A DNA stretch of 64,000 nucleotides, taken from contig NC_088708.1 of NCBI RefSeq assembly GCF_963576615.1, positions 64,210,672 to 64,274,671 of the forward strand, read 5' to 3'. The notes under the pieces were generated by a model. It saw only the letters and a program-made list of their open reading frames with translations, searched no databases and had not been told where the DNA came from. Source of the stretch: Watersipora subatra (Eukaryota > Bryozoa > Gymnolaemata > Cheilostomatida > Watersiporidae). Of the stretch, positions 1-11,529 are shown in pieces (within the stretch, counting starts at the first letter, position 1; each line of letters begins with the position of its first letter). The translations under genes and the position numbers were made by a program.

Positions 1-349
1 GGTGTTCATTAGTGATATTGGTGAAATTGGCTGCATAATCGAGAGCTTTGGTCATTAGATCCTTGGTGATGGAAGGGTAATATTCCACTATATCAAATGC
101 AATAAAGCTGTGTGATTGTTGGTTTCTGATGTTTTGAAACCAATTGGTGAAAATCATATAGCAACCAAACCATATAGCGAAAATGTTGCCACTAGCATCG
201 GAAGGCAATTCCTACTGCTAATCAAAATATTATTTCCTAAGAACAATAAGTTAAACAAAATCTTCAACCGAAATACTGTGAAAGTTAGCTACAGCTGTAT
301 GCCTAATTTAAAATCAATTATAGACAAGCACAACAACAAATTGTTAGCG

Positions 350-352
<3 letters not shown>

Positions 353-436
<84 letters not shown>

Positions 437-437
437 C
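353..437. repeat. (TA)n microsatellite
   Basis: An almost pure TA dinucleotide run of about 85 bp. The Tyr/Ile-rich open frame that crosses it comes from the repeat. The flanks (1-352 and 438-837) show no recognisable coding exon. Confidence 0.95.
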
Positions 438-837
438 AGATGAAGAAGAAGGTTGCAGCTCATTAGAAGAGATTGCTCAATATTAAAATGGAGCGTTTTT
501 ATAAAATACCAGCTGCATTACCCGTCTACAGGAACAGATTCACATGCAGCATAGGGTTTGTTGAGAGCTGTCTTTCATACTGGAAAACAACTCCAAATAA
601 GCAGTTTACTGAAATAGTGGTCCTGATCAAAGAATGCATGCACATGTACATGTCAAGGTTTGGGAGAACAATGGAAACCTGCAATGTGTCATACAGCTAG
701 ATGCGCGTAAAATCTAGTAAATATTTTAGATTCATGCGTCCGTTCACCCTCGTCTAAATTTGCAGTTTAAGATCACGCACTTCTGCCTCCGAGCCCCCAC
801 CTCGGCTGACCAGTCTTTACCCGCCTTGCAGTTGACA

Positions 838-1125
838 ATCACTTTCTTGCACTCGCCTTGCAATCAATCGCTTCGCACTCGCAATCAGTCGCCTTGCAAT
901 CAATCGGCTCGCACCCGCCTCACAATCAATCGCCTCGCACTCAATCGCCTCACACTCACCTCGCAATCAATCACGTTGCACTCAATCGCCTCGCACTCAC
1001 CTTGCAATCAATCACCTTGCACTCACCTTGCAATCAATCACCTTGCACTTGCAACCAATCGTCTCGCAACCAATTGCCTAGCATTTAATTGCTTTGCAAT
1101 CAATCACCTCGCACTCGCCAACTCA
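838..1125. repeat. Degenerate minisatellite of CAATCAATCGCCTCGCACTC-like words
   Basis: Repeated words of the type TTGCAATCAATC, CGCCTCGCACTC and ACCTTGCACTC follow one another with small indels. The base composition is much more C-rich than the surroundings. Two overlapping open frames rich in Asn, Gln, Ser, Arg and Leu are by-products of the repeat. A short GC-rich stretch (about 1130-1220) follows. Confidence 0.8.
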
Positions 1126-1224
1126 TTCGTCCGAAAAGCCGCGCCTGGAGACTCTCGCTGTACTCGGGGCGAAAAAGGTCTCCCGCGCATCCCCGAGTGA
1201 TGCCTCGGCCCCAAGCCTTGCTGT

Positions 1225-2165
1225 GCTACCCAGCATTGCCTGAGTAGTAAAAAAGTATTTGCACAGAAAATTTATTTGTATTTAACATATAACAACATTT
1301 GCCATTCTAATTTTCAAACTACATATCATGAAACAAGTGTTTTGTGTAGTTGTAATAAATTAAAAGAGAAAATAAAATAACTGTAAAGGTTTTCAAACCA
1401 TTGTAAATTTAAAATTTCATAACTTTCAGCGACCTATATCTTTTGATAACGTATAGTGGAACCTCAGTTTTCGAAATAATCAGTTTCAGAAGGTAGTTCA
1501 AAAACCGAGTTGTTCCAGATCCAAAACAATTTTTCCTATGAAAATTAAATAATGTAAATTTTAATCCGCTCCAAGGCGAGAAAAAATCTTCGATAAAGTA
1601 TTTATTCAACATTTCACACCATAAGCTGTACTTGTACCTGGGTAATAAAAAAGTCTTAGCACAGAAAATCTATTTGTATTTAACATATATAACAACATTT
1701 GCCATTCTATCATTCAAACTACATAAGAAACATAAAAAAACATTATAGGTAACGTATCATGAGAAAAAGTGTTTTGTGGAGTTGAAGTAAAGAGAAAGTA
1801 AAAACAACTGTAAAGTTTATCAAGCTTTGTCAAACAACTGTAACTTTCAAACTTCATATTATGAGAAAAATGTTTTGTGCAGGTCAATTAAATATTAAGA
1901 ATAAGATGACTATAAAATGGTTTAGATGTAACAGTGAAATAATTAGCAAGTTATAGCTAAATTGAGTCTGTTTTGTCATGATTACAATATGAGATGATTC
2001 GGTAATGATACAATTAATACGAACTGAGAAAACAAAATAAAATTGGTGAATGTGTTGAATTAATAATAACAATTCTTGCATAGAAGTGTGGGTATAAAAA
2101 TGTTACGGTTTCACCAACAGCTATCCATCCAAACTCTAAATACAACGATACTGGTATGATGATAT
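1225..2165. repeat. Interspersed AT-rich repeat, family R2, copy 1
   Basis: Blocks such as CACAGAAAATTTATTTGTAT, GTGTTTTGTG, GTGAAATAATTAGCAAG and TGCATAGAAGTGTG recur in the same order near 56030-56480 and 60930-61650. Part of the unit is repeated internally, since the CACAGAAAATYTATTTG block occurs near 1263 and again near 1660. No protein domain was recognised. This is probably a non-autonomous element or an old dispersed repeat. Confidence 0.7.
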
Positions 2166-2529
2166 GTTATGTAAAAAATATTATATTGTAGTGTCTTTGT
2201 CTGATCGAAGGTGAGGGAATCTGGATGCTATTCCTACTCGAACTAATGTAAATGTCTGCGTGAAAAGTAGTGACCTTAACAGCAATTTAGCAATTGAACC
2301 TTAAGAAAAGCCAGAACTAGAGGTTCACAAAAACGGCAGTGTTTCATAGAATTAATAAAATTTAATCACCGAGATCTAATATCGAGAAAGTCTATTGTCG
2401 ATTTCGATTTGCCGAAAACAAATTAGCCCTAATACGCCGAGGACAAAAAAGCATCCCGTGTCATGAAGCTAAAAGAAAGCCAAAGAGTTGTAATTACTAT
2501 ATCATTTTTTTGTAAAAACGGCAAACGAA

Positions 2530-2690
2530 GAATAGGTTATTTCTAGAAGCGTATACTAACCGGAGATTCCCGTAAGCACGCCCTAGATACCTAGTAGCGG
2601 GTAATAGTCCGAAAAGTGTGGTACTCTATAAGGCGGACATACACACACGCACGCACGCACACACACAGCGATTGCCGTTTATATATTAGA
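2530..2690 (-). mobile_element. Helitron 5' terminus (fragment)
   Basis: Read on the minus strand, it begins with TC after an A (TCTAATATATAAACGGC), runs through a CA/CG-rich simple repeat, and then reads GTCCGCCTTATAGAGTACC. The same terminal arrangement occurs on the plus strand at 39233, where a Helitron helicase remnant lies downstream. Helitrons start with TC and insert between A and T, which fits here. The 3' end of this copy was not located. Confidence 0.55.
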
Positions 2691-2859
2691 TATAAAGAAC
2701 TGAAAACTTTTAAAACGATTTACTACTTAAAGTTTCATGGCTGTTACCGTTCATCAGGTAAAACTAAAATGATCTGAAGCTCATGTGACTGTATGCAAAA
2801 ACACATCGAGTAGCCTAAAGATTAAAGTCAGCTATATATAAAACAACAATTTAATATGT

Positions 2860-3102
2860 TCATGTCACAGCATTGCAAATCAAGTCCTTATCAGAATGCC
2901 TGCACTTTGACACAAGCTCATTTTGTGAGTTTAAGCTGGCAAACTCAGGTTTGTGTAGAATAAAGTACTTCTCCCAAATGCACAAATTACAGCATTTACT
3001 GGTCTTATTGTAACTACTCGCTTTCTTCAATACTCTCCACTTGATGTCGTACTTGATGAACCGATCTTTAAACTGCTGCTGGCAGCTTAAAGATCGGTCC
3101 AT
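2860..3102 (-). pseudogene. Penelope-like retroelement, C-terminal endonuclease-region fragment
   Basis: The 80-codon open frame contains FKDRF, then YDIKWRVLKKA, then CCNLCIWEKYFIL and finally NELVSKCRH. This order (IKW..L, a C..C pair followed by EKYFI, then ELvskCRH) is how I remember the GIY-YIG region at the C terminus of Penelope-like elements. No reverse transcriptase part is visible upstream on the minus strand, so it is a truncated fragment. The family call rests on motif recall, not on a search. Confidence 0.6.
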
Positions 3103-3109
3103 CCTTTAT

Positions 3110-4550
3110 ACTGCTGGCTGCAAAACTAATATAATTTAGTTATAGAATTATTAAAAACCTCTCTGAGTGTAACATCTATAGTTGCTGTGTCAAACTTGAC
3201 AAGGCAGCTATTCTTGTTTCTGCAATTAACTTTGATAATTTAGAAACAACTCTAATGAAGATTTGAAAGGGTTTGCTAAATAAGGTTGACTCATTTAGTC
3301 TCAATACAGTGAAGCAGAAGGTGAGAAGTGTAGAAATGACCATTAGAGTTTATTAGAGAGAAGTAAACAAAAAAGGTCATTTAAGGCCTTTTCCCATACA
3401 GGCCCTGGTGACACACTCACAACGTATTTCTACCAAAGGAAAACACTTGAACCCCCGAGTACCAATATTGATTACAAGCATTGCATACTATTCAACTTTA
3501 TTAAAGAAACCACAGGAAAAAACAGTTTTAAAATGTACTGAACAAGGAAAGTTGGCAAAAAATTGCTACCCCTCACCTCCCCTGACATATCAAGTTTAAT
3601 ACATATAAAGAATTACATCTAACAACTTACATCTTGTGTTGAGAACATCAATTTTCTAAAAGTCTTTGTCCCGCTATCGTGACCTCCCGATGTGATTATT
3701 GACGATACCGAATTATGTGATACTGCTTTTGTTAACCCTACAGTACCCTATCTGACATAGATGTAACAAAAGTTTTGTAGAGTTGCCCTACCATAAATAA
3801 AATTGTGGAAAACTTTTATTTGTTCCAGAAAGAGTAATTTTGTTGCTACACAATGATACTATAGTTGGTCGATTTACATCAAGTCATGTGACCTGGAAGT
3901 CATTTTTATTTAGATCACTCCAACTTTACGACGACTTGTTAACCACACCAAAACTATCAAACTGGCAAAATCCTAACATGTCAATATGTCATGCAATAAA
4001 AACTAAATTAATAAAAAAATCACAATTTATGTTTTTAAGCTATAAAATAAAGGTGCTAAAGGGTGTAAAATAAAGTAAAACAATAATGATCCTTTCATTG
4101 GTCTATGTAAGTCTGGGTACTGTGGGGTTAATTTCATTCCTTCACTATTCTTTTATTACCTGTCTACAGCATTCAACTTTTAAAACAAGTAAGTCTATAC
4201 TAAGAAATACTGTTTAGTATATATGTAATATCATCTGATGTATGAGAAGGGCATTGTTGCTTGCTAACTGAATGTCGTCTCCACATGGCAGCTCCTACAA
4301 ACTTTGATGTCATGATGCATATTATAGTTGACAGGGACAGTGGCTCCTCAGAATGTGCACACAGATATACCTGGACAGGCGTCTATTCAACCTACATCAA
4401 GGTCACATTTACCGCCAGCCCCAGAAAGGGCCCCAGCAAGGGTCCCACCCAAGGCCCCACCAAGGGCCTCACAATGAGCTGCATCACAAAGTATGCTCAT
4501 AGTTGGCTTCTAGCCAAAACTCTTAGCAACAGTGGTGACAATCACACTAG
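3110..4550. other. No recognised gene
   Basis: AT-rich sequence with no recognisable exon. A 63-codon open frame from 3408 follows an acceptor-like TTTTCCCATACAG but resembles no family I know. A short run of 12-bp words encoding GPSKGPTQGPTKG lies near 4430-4470. Confidence 0.5.
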
Positions 4551-4557
4551 TAAAGCC

Positions 4558-4946
4558 TGGTTTCCATATGACAGCGCAAGGCGCGCAACAAGGCGCACGA
4601 CGTTGTGCGTAGGCCAGCTGTGAAATGGAAACGTTAACACACGGCGATCGTGCGACGTGCGTACGCTGATCGCAAGGATCCAACAGAATAGATCCTTGCG
4701 ATGGGTGCGGGCGATGATGTATCCCACAATACACCGCTAGCCCTTTTGAACCTATCCCACAAATGAAAACAGAGGGCTGTTTTCCGAAGAAATCTGTCTC
4801 TCCTATGAAAAAGTACAGAAATTATCCACTCTGTCCAATGCAAGCATGGCGTCTACGCGCGATATGGAAACACTGCATCGCAGCTCAAAAAATGAATTGC
4901 GCACGACCACTGGGCCGCGCACAATAATTGCGCTGTCATATGAAAG
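4558..4946. mobile_element. GC-rich MITE-like element with terminal inverted repeats
   Basis: The left end reads TTTCCATATGACAGCGCAA, and the reverse complement of the right end reads TTTCATATGACAGCGCAA. The interior is markedly richer in GC and CpG than the flanks. It holds a perfect 12-bp inverted repeat (4669-4680 and 4691-4702, 10-base loop). No transposase frame is present. A target-site duplication could not be fixed, so the exact ends and superfamily are uncertain. Confidence 0.65.
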
Positions 4947-6369
4947 AGTGAAGATTAAAGCTTGAGTGAGAGTGAGCTTAATGTGAAAGATTAGAAAGCC
5001 TGGAGATGAAGACACATTGAAAAATTCTTTATAGAATTTATTTGTGAGTTAGACTGCAGATGGATACATTAAAATGGTGCTTAAAGTTTACCAGTCATTC
5101 ATTGTGCTGTTCATTGTGCCATATATTGATCATTTGAAAGATGATTATTTGTGCAAGGACTCGAAATATGAAATATCATTGTTGCACTCTGCATAATGCT
5201 GTATATCATGTTTATGTGAACGCTAAAGCTTACTCATAACTTAATTTACAGTAAAACATTAAAAACACTTTCAACTCATTGGTTTTCACTCTTTATGACC
5301 AAATAGTTAGTTCTTCCAATTAATCTGTAACGACAAATGTTTAACAAGAGATCAGAGTGGTGAAATGTTATGAAGCAAATTACTTGCTATAAGAGTTCAC
5401 AGAATGAAGTATTTTGTATACAACTGCAACCTTAAATACCTTCAGAATCTTGATGAGTTTTCAGAATCCTTCAGGATTCAGAAGTCATATTAGACACTAA
5501 AATCGAGATGAAAAAATCACTAATTGTTGATGTAAATAAAAATTGCAGGTAGATGAAATAAAATGAAAATTATCAAACAAGAACATTTTGTATAACCATG
5601 CTATTTGATTCATACTTTAAACTCTACATTTAAATATCTTGATTATCTTAACAGCATTCTAGCAAACTGGAGATTAAACAACTACTGCAAACGCTAAATG
5701 TATATGCAAACAACGCTGTATTTATTTTTAAAACTCTTCTCAGTCCTAAAAAATTTTTTCAAAAGATTTTCTAAGTTTTACTAGGCGTTTAGAAATAATG
5801 CTGATTTATTCACCTTAAACATGCTACTTTAGCAGAGCGGTACAATGAAGTTCTTTATTAAACTGATATATTCAACATATGTATAATTATGATAGCATGT
5901 TTAAAAAGGACAAAAACCAAATACAAGCATTGCTTCACAAATACGCTATCTGCCAATTAAAGATATTATCTGATTCTGCCTATTCAATGTTTGTTTGCTT
6001 CCTTTGAATGTGCAAAGCAAAGTGAGTCTCCTCAGTCTATGATTCCCTCAAGTTTGGCGAGGGTATTTTGTCTACTGAAAGAAATAACTCTGTTAGTTTG
6101 CTTTAGTTCTTTGATAAAATTGATACTGGCATAAGTACTCAGTAGTTGAGAGTCAAATATAAGTGTGGTTGACAACAAAATTAATTTTTACCAAAACACA
6201 AACATAGTAAAAAAATGATCTCCCAATATTTCATCTTATTTCGCCTATTTTAATAGTTAGATGCTGTTGGTTTATTAACTCTACAAGTTGTTTTTCTAAA
6301 ACTATTGTAACTAAAAAAAGTTTGCTTTACAAAAAATGCTCCAAATTACACATTATATTGGAATTGCAG

Positions 6370-8281
6370 ATGTTGTTATAGAGAAGAAAAAATGCATCGT
6401 GGTTATCATCATAATCGTCTGTCTGTTTGTCATATTCATTGTTGGAGGATTTACCTTCATGGGAAAGTATTTATCAGGTTAGTCTAAATACAAACTACTT
6501 GTGCACATCTACCAAAATCAGTCAGAGATGTAATGTTATTGGTCTTGCTTATGCTGTATGTATAGACCACTCTATTAGATTATTCTCTATTAGGTATTAC
6601 AAGTTGTTCAGTATTTCCGACTGAAGAGTAACTGTATAATTTAAATTGCAAATCTTTAGCCATTTACTTATCTTAATTGTGTTTCAGATACAAGCGGCGT
6701 AAGAAACCTTTTGGTCTTTTTATAGAAGATCTAGTACACTTGTGAAAAACTAAACTTGAAACTGTAATAATACATGTGGGTATACTTGATGACAGCAACT
6801 ATAAATATATGGCTATAGAGCCATTTATCATTATGGTACAGATTAAACGCATCGCTGGCAGTGCCAAGTGAGACAAATAAAATGGGTGGAACTCTTTTGA
6901 AACTATCTAGCCATCTAGCGTATGTCAGAATAGTTCAACCATTAGTGGACTAGTTCTTGCTATTACAGCTGTATTTATAAGGCAGTTGTATTAATACCAG
7001 CAAACCAGTTTAAATTTGTATTCGCTTTCCAAGAACTAAATTCCTGATAGCTTAGAGCAAATAATAAAAATACATTATTACAATAGAAAATAAGCTAAAA
7101 GATATCAACCCATAATTCAGTATCTGTAGAACAAGATATACAGCTTTACATCACTCTCACTGCTAGCTTAAACTTTAATAGTGACCAGTGTCTTATCCTA
7201 TCTTACTAAATAGTGCAGCTGCCAGCAGTCCAACAGTTAGCATTTTCAAGCACTTTTATAGCAGGTGTAATTGCTTGTGATAGTATGTGCATTCTGTGTG
7301 AGGCTCCTGTCATATTATCAGCTAATTTCTATTAACAATGCATAAAAATATTACCTAGCAGACAGTTGCTGATTTATTGTAGGATTGATTGAAAATTTAT
7401 AGAATCTACTTATTTCAACTTTATGAGGATGGTGAAATACATTGGTTTTTTCAAAGTAAGAACAAAATCTGAGTTGCTTCAACCTGAAATGTGTTTTGAT
7501 TGCATTTTTTTTACTCGCAGGAAAAAGAGACTTTTCAGAGAATCTAGAAACTTCTACTACCACCAAATTTGTTTACACTGAAGACGATGATTGGACAAGT
7601 ACAACCTCTGTTGGTGCAACAGCTGAAAGCACCCACCATGACTCCTTTGTATCCTCAACACCTTTTTCCAATGACAGTGCAGCAATTGGTGACCTTCAAG
7701 CTTGCCAGACCGCAACAAATCTAACTCGTAGCTGGAGGATGGATCACAATGGATCAGACATAAGACCAGGATTTGGGCAACACGCTAATGACGGATATGC
7801 CTGTGACTTCCATGAAAACTTGAAATGGTTCCGGTATACAGGAGAAGCAGGTAAATCAATCAAACTTAAAAATATACTCTATAGTATATTTAGTTATTAT
7901 AATTTATATTTATGAAGCCATTTCGATAGTTTCCTTTCATGTAGTTTCACTTTTACAGACTGTTGCCTGATTAGCTTTTCTCTATTCATATATGTAACTT
8001 CGAATAGACAGAAGTTTTTTAATTTCCATAACAAGTAATGTTTTTTCAGTGAATGCAAAGTGGTTCATCCGAAGATATGCAAAGGAAAACTGTATGTATT
8101 TTATTTGGCATCAGTCACATATTTAAATACTTCAGTTTGATAAACGTCCTTGATATACGATTAAGCCTCATCAGTGCAGCTCAGAGCTCAGGCAAGGGAC
8201 ACAAATCCCATTACCAATGAGAGTTGACTTCCTGCCATAAAACAACTAAGTTACCTCATAGATATATATATATGTATATAA

Positions 8282-8317
<36 letters not shown>

Positions 8318-8883
8318 TTTGACATCAGTCACATATTTAAATGCTTCAGTGGGATATAAGTCCTTGTGAAAAGCCTGCAGACATTGCAGAACTAAGTTGA
8401 GTTGATGCAGTGAAAACCTGTCAATGAATTTTTTTCTTTTAGTATTTTATAATTCAACATAAAATAAATTCCTTTCCTTTACAAGTAAAATACTGTATTC
8501 TATTGCGACAAGCAGCAATAAAATGAAGCAGCTATAAACTTTTCTGCATATGCAGAGTTGCATCAAGCAGCAAACAGCAAATACATTATGAACTGTCCTT
8601 GCATTTCAAAGGCAATCGTCTCCTAAACACCTGTCCGCCATTGAGAAGTTGTGGAGGATTCTACTCCTTTTGGACTGATTCAAAGATGCCTCAACAGGTT
8701 GGAGCTGTATCTCCTATATTTTTATATTCAAGACACGCGGAGGAGCCTGAAGGGGACTGCAAAGAGATCGCTATAGATGCAGTTGTAGTAAGATGTTCAT
8801 GGGACACTGATCATGATTATATATACAATATTATTGGTAAAAAATATGAACGATGCGTAGCAACACTTTGTGGCATGAGGTGA
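6370..8883 (+). CDS. Type II membrane protein with D8C-like ectodomain, copy A (three coding exons seen)
   Basis: Exons are 6370-6477, 7521-7850 and 8612-8883 (stop TGA at 8881), all with GT-AG borders and phase-1 junctions; together they give 236 residues. The first exon encodes a Lys cluster (IEKKKC) followed by about 20 hydrophobic residues, so an N-in signal anchor is inferred. The second encodes a Thr/Ser/Asp-rich stalk, then C.TA.NL...WRM, GYACDFHE and WFR.TGEAG. The third carries NTCPP, RSCGG, FWTDS, RCSWDTD and CGM, then stops. Exactly eight cysteines fall in the module split over exons 2 and 3, and the WFR.G.AG, SCGG and CGM spacing matches the D8C domain of uromodulin/OIT3-type proteins. 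NLT and NGS are possible N-glycosylation sites. The exon with the start codon was not found. A paralogue lies about 19 kb downstream on the same strand. Ligand and function are unknown. Confidence 0.8.
8262..8315. repeat. (TA)n-rich microsatellite
   Basis: TA dinucleotides with a few interruptions, inside the last intron of D8C gene copy A. Confidence 0.9.
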
Positions 8884-9311
8884 GTCAGAGGGCTGCACAA
8901 TCTCCAGAATCAAATTGTATAGTACATGTGATAGCCTTATTTTTGCACACAACATGCTTTCTAGGTCTACCAGAAACGGTTACTTTACTTTCTTGTAACA
9001 TTCATAACAGTGCAGTAGGTGTAACAGTTTTAACTGAAAATGATAAAAACAACACGAGTGATGATGAGGTAATTATGACTAAACATACCTTTGTCTTAAT
9101 ACTAATTGATGTTTTTGTGTTCCTTTTTTCTAATTATAATGGTTGTATCAAGAATTATTACAGAAGAAAATTATTTTATCAGGCTTCCACAATGCAAACA
9201 CTTTAGAGAAGAACTTTACTTAAACACCTGCATGACCTTTTGTCAGTAAATCTTTGTTTATGCAATGTAAAAGCTTTAAAACAATGATTGCTATTTATTT
9301 TTGCATACGCC

Positions 9312-10422
9312 CACATGAATGAGCACATGTAACAGAGGGTATAGGACCTTATGTACTTATAAGTTCAGTGTGAACATGAATGCACATATGTAACAGAGGG
9401 TATAGGACCTTATGTACTTATAAGTTCAGTGTGAACATGAATGCACATATGTAACAGAGGGTATAGGACCTTATGTACTTATAAGTTCAGTGTGAACATG
9501 AATGCACACATGTAACAGAGAGTATAGGACCTTATGTACTTATAAGTTCAGTGTGAACATGAATGCACACATGTAACAGAGGGTATAGGACCTTATGTAC
9601 TTATAAGTTCAGTGTGAACATGAATGCACACATGTAACAGAGGGTATAGGATCTTATGTACTTATAAGTTCAGTGTGAACATGAATGCACATATGTAACA
9701 GAGGGTATAGGACCTTATGTACTTATAAGTTCAGTGCAAACATGAATGAACACATGTAACAGATGGTATAGGATCTTATTTACTTATAAGTTCAGTGTGA
9801 ACATGAATGCACACATGTAACAGAGGGTATAGGACCTTATGTACTTATAAGTTCAGTGTGAACATGAATAAACACATATAACAGAGGGTATAGGACCTTA
9901 GGTAATTATAAGTTCAGTGTGAACATGAATGAACATATATAACAGAGGGTATAGGACCTTAGGTACTTATAAGTTCAGTGTGAAAATGAATGCACACATG
10001 AAACAGAGGGTATAGGACCTTATGTACTTATAAGTTCAGTGCAAACATGAATGCACGCATGTAACAGAGGGTATAGGACCTTATGTACTTATAAGTTCAG
10101 TGTGAACATGAATGCACACATGTAACAGAGGGTATATGACCTTATGTACTTATAAGTTTAGTGTGAACAGGAATGAACACATGTAACAGAGGGTATAGGA
10201 TATTATGTACTTATAAGTTCAGTGCAAACATGAATGCTCACGTGTAACAGAGGGTATAGGATCTTATGTACTAATAAGTTCAGTGTGAACATGAATGCAC
10301 ACATGTAACAGAGGGTATATGATCTTATGTACTTATAAGTTCAGTGTGAACATGAATACACCCATGTAACAGAGGGTATATGATCTTATGTACTTATAAG
10401 TTCAGTGTGAACATGAATGAGC
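9312..10422. repeat. 61-bp minisatellite, about 18 copies
   Basis: The unit contains GTAACAGAGGGTATAGGACC, then TTATGTACTTATAAGTTCAG, then TGTGAACATGAATGCACACA. Successive copies are offset by 61 bases. Copies differ by point changes only (GTGTGAAC versus GTGCAAAC, GGACC versus GGATC). It starts about 430 bp after the stop codon of D8C gene copy A. The 61-bp period is not a multiple of three and no frame stays open, so coding is unlikely. Confidence 0.95.
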
Positions 10423-10685
10423 AAGTTCAACATTATGTTAGTAGCAAAACTAATCTTGGGAAATATTAGCCTATAACAGCAATTGCTGGTAAAGTTATAT
10501 GTTGATAGCTTTAACAGCATCTTGAATTGTTCTATGTTAGTGTTATGACCTAAGGTTAGACATGCCACATAGATTGTGAACACTCATACAGTAGCTAGAG
10601 TCATATTAGACTTTCCTATTTTAAGCTAATAGCTTTATAAAATTTATCAAATCAAAATTCGATAGGATTTCATCATAAATTTCAG

Positions 10686-10779
10686 CTTTTCTTGGACCTC
10701 TGTGTACTGAACCATGTAACGATATTGCAGTTAAGCCAAAGATGAAGGCTGATTCCATTACAACCAAGTTAATAAAATC
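10686..10779 (+). other. Candidate internal exon (unassigned)
   Basis: An acceptor (AAATTTCAG) and a donor (GTAAGTTA) bracket 94 bp open in only one frame (phase 1 in, phase 2 out). The peptide contains CNDIAVKPK. A similar CNDYLKPK is encoded by another candidate exon at 24605. It may be a cytoplasmic exon related to the D8C genes, but 94 open bases can arise by chance. Confidence 0.25.
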
Positions 10780-11399
10780 GTAAGTTATTTGATAACTTTA
10801 TTAAAAAAAATAACTAGAAAACTATCGCCTCATTTCATTTCAAACCAATGATGCTATATACTCATTAGACTACAAGAAATATGCGACTGCATGTGAACAA
10901 AAAAGAGCAATGAAAAACGTTTGCCATTGTTCATGGACATTAAAATTTCACTCACATACGGTCGAAAAAGTCACATCTCTTTAGCTGCAAATCTGGAGTT
11001 GGTAACATTTAGAAGAAGTATTAAGATCACAAGTTGTTTCATGTTATTTACTTATCGGTTTCTATGGATCAACATTTTTCCTGCAACTCAATAATAGTGC
11101 ATATTTTATATACAGTCTTACTAGCAATAAATTTGAAGGTAAGAAAAAAGCAGTGAAGAGAATGTAAAGCAAACATGGTATGTGGTTGCTGATGTTACTT
11201 GTGACAATATTAAATGTTATTTATGACCTCAATACAGAAAGTGTCAAAATAGAAATATAGATATGCCCTGCAACGATCAACATCAAACAATTTACACTGC
11301 TTATAAGGAGAGACAATCCGACAATCCGACAATCTGATTCCTGAATAATGAATGATAATTTTGACAGAGTTGATTACTTGGAAACTTTACTTTCTTTTG

Positions 11400-11451
11400 A
11401 ATTGCTAGAGCAAATAGTACGACTATAATTGTACTATTTGCTCTAGCAATT
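11400..11451. repeat. Perfect hairpin, 21-bp arms
   Basis: The arms 11400-11420 (ending CAAATAGTAC) and 11431-11451 (starting GTACTATTTG) are perfect reverse complements around a 10-base loop. It lies just left of the 42-bp minisatellite. Confidence 0.9.
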
Positions 11452-11462
11452 TAGAACTATGC

Positions 11463-11494
11463 AAGAACAAGAATGCGATAGCATTCTTGTTCTT
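11463..11494. repeat. Perfect hairpin, 14-bp arms, four-base loop
   Basis: The arm AAGAACAAGAATGC pairs fully with GCATTCTTGTTCTT around the loop GATA, followed by a T-rich stretch. It starts 12 bases after the previous hairpin. Confidence 0.9.
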
Positions 11495-11529
11495 TTTCTT
11501 GGAACAGGCACTATGCCTAGTAATTTCGT

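Noticed and set aside
116-466. 116-codon frame ending in Tyr-Ile repeats
   Set aside because: Its second half is the TA microsatellite and the first half shows no motif.
760-1200. 146-codon frame rich in Asn, Gln, Ser and Arg
   Set aside because: Translation of a degenerate minisatellite; an overlapping frame is open for the same reason.
3402-3599. Possible exon after TTTTCCCATACAG
   Set aside because: The acceptor is good and about 65 codons are open, but there is no convincing donor, no family and no phase partner near D8C copy A.
4261-4623. 120-codon frame with GPSKGPTQGPTKG
   Set aside because: It ends inside the MITE-like element and has no splice or family support. The Gly-Pro part is a short 12-bp repeat.
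5311-5358. Possible N-terminal exon for D8C copy A containing an ICNDKC peptide
   Set aside because: The acceptor lacks a pyrimidine tract and the similarity to the copy B candidate is only three residues.
8165-8245. Possible further tRNA-like unit (minus strand)
   Set aside because: The A-box-like words are weak and no credible B box was found.
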